From: Bdellovibrionales bacterium | Lineage (GTDB): Bacteria > Bdellovibrionota > UBA2361 > JAGRAS01 | Length of the DNA: 6,786 nt | NCBI GenBank assembly: GCA_020434465.1 | Contig: JAGRAS010000093.1 | Span: forward strand, 1 to 6,786 | Direction of reading: 5' to 3' | Part shown: positions 4,251 to 6,786 of the stretch, piece by piece | Position numbering within the stretch: the first letter of the stretch is position 1 | Layout: each line of letters begins with the position of its first letter | The notes under the pieces: model-generated | Told to the model about the DNA's origin: nothing | The model's input: only the letters and a program-made list of their open reading frames with translations | Databases searched by the model: none | Translations under genes and position numbers: made by a program

Positions 4251-4817
4251 ATGGCGCATCAGTTTTCAAAAGAGGCAGTAGAGCGTGTTAAGAAGTTAAA
4301 GGATAAATATCCTGATTCTCAGTCTGCTGTTATGCCAGCTTTATACGTTGCACAGGAAGAAATAGGTTTTGTAAATCAAGAGGCGATAGATTGGGTGGCT
4401 GAGCAGGTTGATATGGCTCCAGTGCATGTTAAGGAGTTAGCAACGTTTTATACAATGTATTATCAGCAGCCAGTTGGTAAATATCACTTTCAAGTATGTA
4501 GAACTCTTTCTTGTGCTGTAAGGGGTTCTAAAAAATTAATGAACCATTTGAAAAATAGATTTGGAGTTGATCCACATGAGGTCACTGAGGATGGAATGTG
4601 GAGTTACGAAGCAGTAGAGTGTTTAGGTTCATGCGGTACAGCTCCAATGTGTGAAATTAATGATCGCTTTTTTGAGAATCTCACTCCTGAGTTGCTTGAA
4701 GACATAATTAATAAAATTGAAAAAGAAAAACCAGATTTAAGATATTCTACAAAGTTAGATAAACTCGGTGATGGATTGTCTGAATATCCATGCTCAGTAA
4801 TTAGGCCAAAGGAGTAA
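4251..4817 (+). CDS. nuoE: NADH-quinone oxidoreductase subunit E (24-kDa, [2Fe-2S] N1a)
   Basis: The 188-aa protein is a thioredoxin-like ferredoxin domain that holds the [2Fe-2S] cluster N1a beside the FMN of NuoF. The four ligands are visible: C83 and C88 (QVCRTLSCAVRG) and C124 and C128 (EAVECLGSCGTAPMC). The N-terminal helical domain (1-70) contains MPALYVAQEEIGFV and VKELATFYTMY, both characteristic. About 30 residues after the core form a charged tail (KPDLRYSTKLDKLGDGLSEY). The start at 4251 is supported by AGGA (4240-4243) seven bases upstream, which overlaps the nuoD stop codon; the spacer to nuoD is nine bases. With NuoF it forms the NADH dehydrogenase tip of the complex. Confidence 0.96.
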   Translation: MAHQFSKEAVERVKKLKDKYPDSQSAVMPALYVAQEEIGFVNQEAIDWVAEQVDMAPVHVKELATFYTMYYQQPVGKYHFQVCRTLSCAVRGSKKLMNHLKNRFGVDPHEVTEDGMWSYEAVECLGSCGTAPMCEINDRFFENLTPELLEDIINKIEKEKPDLRYSTKLDKLGDGLSEYPCSVIRPKE

Positions 4818-4820
4818 GCG

Positions 4821-6131
4821 ATGCCAAGTCACAATATATTACTTGCTCGAATTAACACTCCTGATAATCACAAGCTTGATGTTTATGAGAAGCAAGGTGG
4901 CTATGGAACTTTTAAAAATGCCCTAAAGATGGATCCTCTAAAAATCATTGAAGAGGTAAAAAAATCTGGTTTGCGTGGTCGTGGTGGAGCTGGCTTCCCT
5001 ACAGGAATGAAGTGGGGATTTCTTCCAAGAAATACTGGCAAGCCCGCATATTTGGTTAATAATGCAGATGAGTCTGAGCCGGGAACTTTTAAAGATCGCC
5101 TTTTAATTGAACAAGATCCACATTTATGTATTGAAGGTTCTTTAATTGCTGCGTTTGCATTGCAAGCTTCTGCGACTTTTATTTATATCCGTGGCGAATA
5201 TGCTTTTCCTTATACTGTATTGCAAAAAGCAGTAGATGAGGCATACGAGAAAGGTTACATCGGCAAAAATATTTTAGGTTCAGGTTGGGATCATGATGTT
5301 ATTGTTCATCGTGGAGCTGGTGCCTATATCTGCGGAGAAGAAACAGCGCTTTTAAATTCACTTGAAGGTAAAAAAGGGCAGCCTAGATTAAAACCTCCGT
5401 TTCCTGCAGTTGTAGGTCTTTATGGGTGTCCAACAATAATTAATAACACTGAAACTCTAGCAACGATTCCTTGGATAGTTGCAAATGGAGGTGAAGCCTA
5501 CGCAAAAATTGGCCCAGAAAAATCACCGGGAACAAAATTGGTAAGTGCCTCTGGCCATATTAATAAGCCTGGAGTGTATGAAATTGATATGGGCTATCCA
5601 CTAATGGATTTTATTAAAAAAGAGTGTGGTGGAATTTTAAATGGTGGGATTTTAAAAGGAGTTATTCCAGGAGGCTCTTCAGTGAATATTCTAACAGCTG
5701 AAGAGTGCCAAGGTTTGAAACTGGATTATGAGTCTATGCGAGAAGGGGGGTCTTCGCTTGGTTGTGCTGGGTTTATGGTCTTAGATGATTCAGTTGATAT
5801 GATTGAGGCTGCGCTAAATCTTTCACATTTTTATTCTCATGAATCTTGTGGGCAGTGTACTCCTTGTCGTGAAGGTGGCCATTGGATTGAAAAAGTTTTT
5901 CATAGAATTGCACGTGGTGAAGGCAGGCCAGGTGATCTTGAATTGGTAAAAAATCTTTGTAATCAAATTGGTGGACATACAATCTGTGCTTTTGGTGACA
6001 CAATGATTTCTCCTTATTTGAGTATCATAAGTAAGTTTGCAGGTGAATTTGAGCAGAGAATTACTGATTCTTTAAAGGGTTGTTCTCATACTAGGGATTC
6101 TTTGAATTTTGAGACGGAAGGAGGACACTGA
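4821..6131 (+). CDS. nuoF: NADH-quinone oxidoreductase subunit F (51-kDa, FMN and [4Fe-4S] N3)
   Basis: This 436-aa protein is the NADH-oxidising subunit: it binds NADH and FMN and passes electrons into cluster N3. Seen in order: GRGGAGFPTGMKW (53-65, nucleotide/FMN loop), NNADESEPGTFKDR (80-93), GAGAYICGEETALLNSLEG (165-183), the SLBB-like middle region (about 240-300), and the N3 ligands C343, C346 and C349 (SCGQCTPCREG) with C389 in TICAFGD. Length is normal for the family. The ATG at 4821 has AAAGGAG (4808-4814) six bases upstream, inside the end of nuoE; the spacer is three bases. The final A of the TGA stop is the first base of the nuoG ATG, an arrangement that usually couples translation. 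Confidence 0.97.
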   Translation: MPSHNILLARINTPDNHKLDVYEKQGGYGTFKNALKMDPLKIIEEVKKSGLRGRGGAGFPTGMKWGFLPRNTGKPAYLVNNADESEPGTFKDRLLIEQDPHLCIEGSLIAAFALQASATFIYIRGEYAFPYTVLQKAVDEAYEKGYIGKNILGSGWDHDVIVHRGAGAYICGEETALLNSLEGKKGQPRLKPPFPAVVGLYGCPTIINNTETLATIPWIVANGGEAYAKIGPEKSPGTKLVSASGHINKPGVYEIDMGYPLMDFIKKECGGILNGGILKGVIPGGSSVNILTAEECQGLKLDYESMREGGSSLGCAGFMVLDDSVDMIEAALNLSHFYSHESCGQCTPCREGGHWIEKVFHRIARGEGRPGDLELVKNLCNQIGGHTICAFGDTMISPYLSIISKFAGEFEQRITDSLKGCSHTRDSLNFETEGGH

Positions 6132-6133
6132 TG
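6119..6133 (+). promoter_or_regulatory. Strong ribosome binding site and stop/start overlap nuoF-nuoG
   Basis: AGGAGG at 6119-6124 lies six bases before the ATG at 6131-6133, and the nuoF stop TGA (6129-6131) shares its A with that ATG. It is the best Shine-Dalgarno match of the nuo genes in the window and fixes the nuoG start. Confidence 0.75.
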
Positions 6134-6786
6134 GGTGCTAATGCAGCTGTGTCACCAGAAATGGTAACTCTCCGTATTGATGATAAGGAAGTTTGTGTTC
6201 CAAAAGGCACGAACTTAATTGAAGCAGCAAAGACAGTAGGGATTGAAATTCCTCATTATTGTTATCATCCACATTTGTCTGTGCCTGGTAATTGTAGAAT
6301 GTGCCAAGTTAAAGTTGAAGGGGCGCCAAAACTTATGATTGGCTGTCATTCAATTGCTCAAGAGGGCATGACAGTTCGCACTCATCATACATCTCAAGAA
6401 GTTGTTGACGCTCAAGCCGCAACACTTGAATTTATTTTAATTAATCATCCTTTGGACTGTACAGTGTGTGATCAGGCTGGGCATTGTAAGCTTCAAGATT
6501 ACCACTATGAGTATAATGCAAGACCTAGCCGCTTTATTGAAAATAAAGTTCATAAACCAAAAGCAAAACCGCTTGGGCCCACAGTAATGCTTGATGCGGA
6601 AAGGTGCATTATGTGCACCAGATGTATTCGTTTCTGCGATGAGATTACGCAAACATCTGAACTTGGAATGATTAATCGTGGGGATCGTTCAGAAATAACA
6701 ATCAGCGATGGTAGAGAATTAAATAATGCGCTTTCAGGAACTGTTGTTGATCTTTGTCCAGTTGGTGCTTTAACTCATAAGGAGTG
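6131..6786 (+). CDS. nuoG: NADH-quinone oxidoreductase subunit G, N-terminal part (cut by window end)
   Basis: About 218 codons are present, with no stop before the window edge. NuoG is the 75-kDa subunit that carries the chain of Fe-S clusters from NuoF toward NuoB. Cluster ligands can be read off: [2Fe-2S] N1b at C44, C55, C58 and C72 (HYCYHPHL, GNCRMC, GCH); the His-Cys cluster N5 at H106, C110, C113 and C119 (HPLDCTVCDQAGHC); and [4Fe-4S] N4 at C159, C162, C165 and C209 (RCIMCTRC and DLCPVGAL). The molybdopterin-oxidoreductase-like C-terminal domain lies beyond the window. The start has a strong AGGAGG (6119-6124) six bases upstream and overlaps the nuoF stop by one base. Whether a further cluster N7 site exists cannot be seen. 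Confidence 0.95.
   Translation, partial: MGANAAVSPEMVTLRIDDKEVCVPKGTNLIEAAKTVGIEIPHYCYHPHLSVPGNCRMCQVKVEGAPKLMIGCHSIAQEGMTVRTHHTSQEVVDAQAATLEFILINHPLDCTVCDQAGHCKLQDYHYEYNARPSRFIENKVHKPKAKPLGPTVMLDAERCIMCTRCIRFCDEITQTSELGMINRGDRSEITISDGRELNNALSGTVVDLCPVGALTHKE

Noticed and set aside
5773..6003. Minus-strand 76-codon ORF opposite nuoF
   Set aside because: Antisense shadow over the conserved N3-cluster region of NuoF.
6437..6652. Minus-strand 71-codon ORF opposite nuoG
   Set aside because: Antisense shadow over the conserved cysteine clusters of NuoG.

Overview
This is an AT-rich bacterial window with two parts. The right-hand 4.4 kb is a run of respiratory complex I genes, nuoC-nuoD-nuoE-nuoF-nuoG, with nuoG cut by the window edge. 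The left-hand 2.4 kb is more mosaic: a tRNA-Gly end with a partial second copy, a hairpin-rich gene-free stretch, an unrecognised small gene, a small lipoprotein gene coupled to a PPP-family phosphatase gene, and a Trm112-like gene on the minus strand.

The organism is a bacterium with a proton-pumping NADH:quinone oxidoreductase of the 14-subunit type and a CCA-encoding tRNA gene. A lipobox protein, frequent GTG/TTG starts, low GC, and the wording of NuoD (LNYVSPIINNVGW, C-terminus GMINMIGGECDR) and of the Trm112-like protein (CPETHQP) remind me of the former Deltaproteobacteria/Bdellovibrionota. This is recognition from memory, not a database result, and confidence is low.

Layout. 1-31: 3' end of a tRNA-Gly gene. 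32-363: no protein gene; it holds a second copy of the tRNA 3' half (190-235), a 39-bp direct repeat (1-39 and 205-243), and at least six inverted repeats, the largest being a two-level structure over 56-205. 364-687 (minus): 107-aa protein of unknown function. 688-985: divergent intergenic region with a perfect 7-bp-arm palindrome and a good -10 box. 986-1198 and 1185-1832 (plus): lipoprotein and metallophosphatase, overlapping and probably one transcript ending at a hairpin near 1875-1903. 1961-2215 (minus): Trm112-like protein. 2216-2402: AT-rich spacer that must carry the nuo promoter. 2403 to end: nuoCDEFG.

The Nuo proteins work together. NuoE, NuoF and NuoG form the NADH-oxidising arm (FMN plus several Fe-S clusters), and NuoC and NuoD form the part that passes electrons to quinone. 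The genes are packed end to end with short spacers or overlaps, as in one operon. nuoA and nuoB, which normally sit just upstream of nuoC, are not in the 2.4 kb before it. The most unusual part of the window is the tRNA-associated structured region at 1-345, which looks like the scar or body of a small element that used the tRNA-Gly anticodon region as a site. No complete mobile-element gene is visible.
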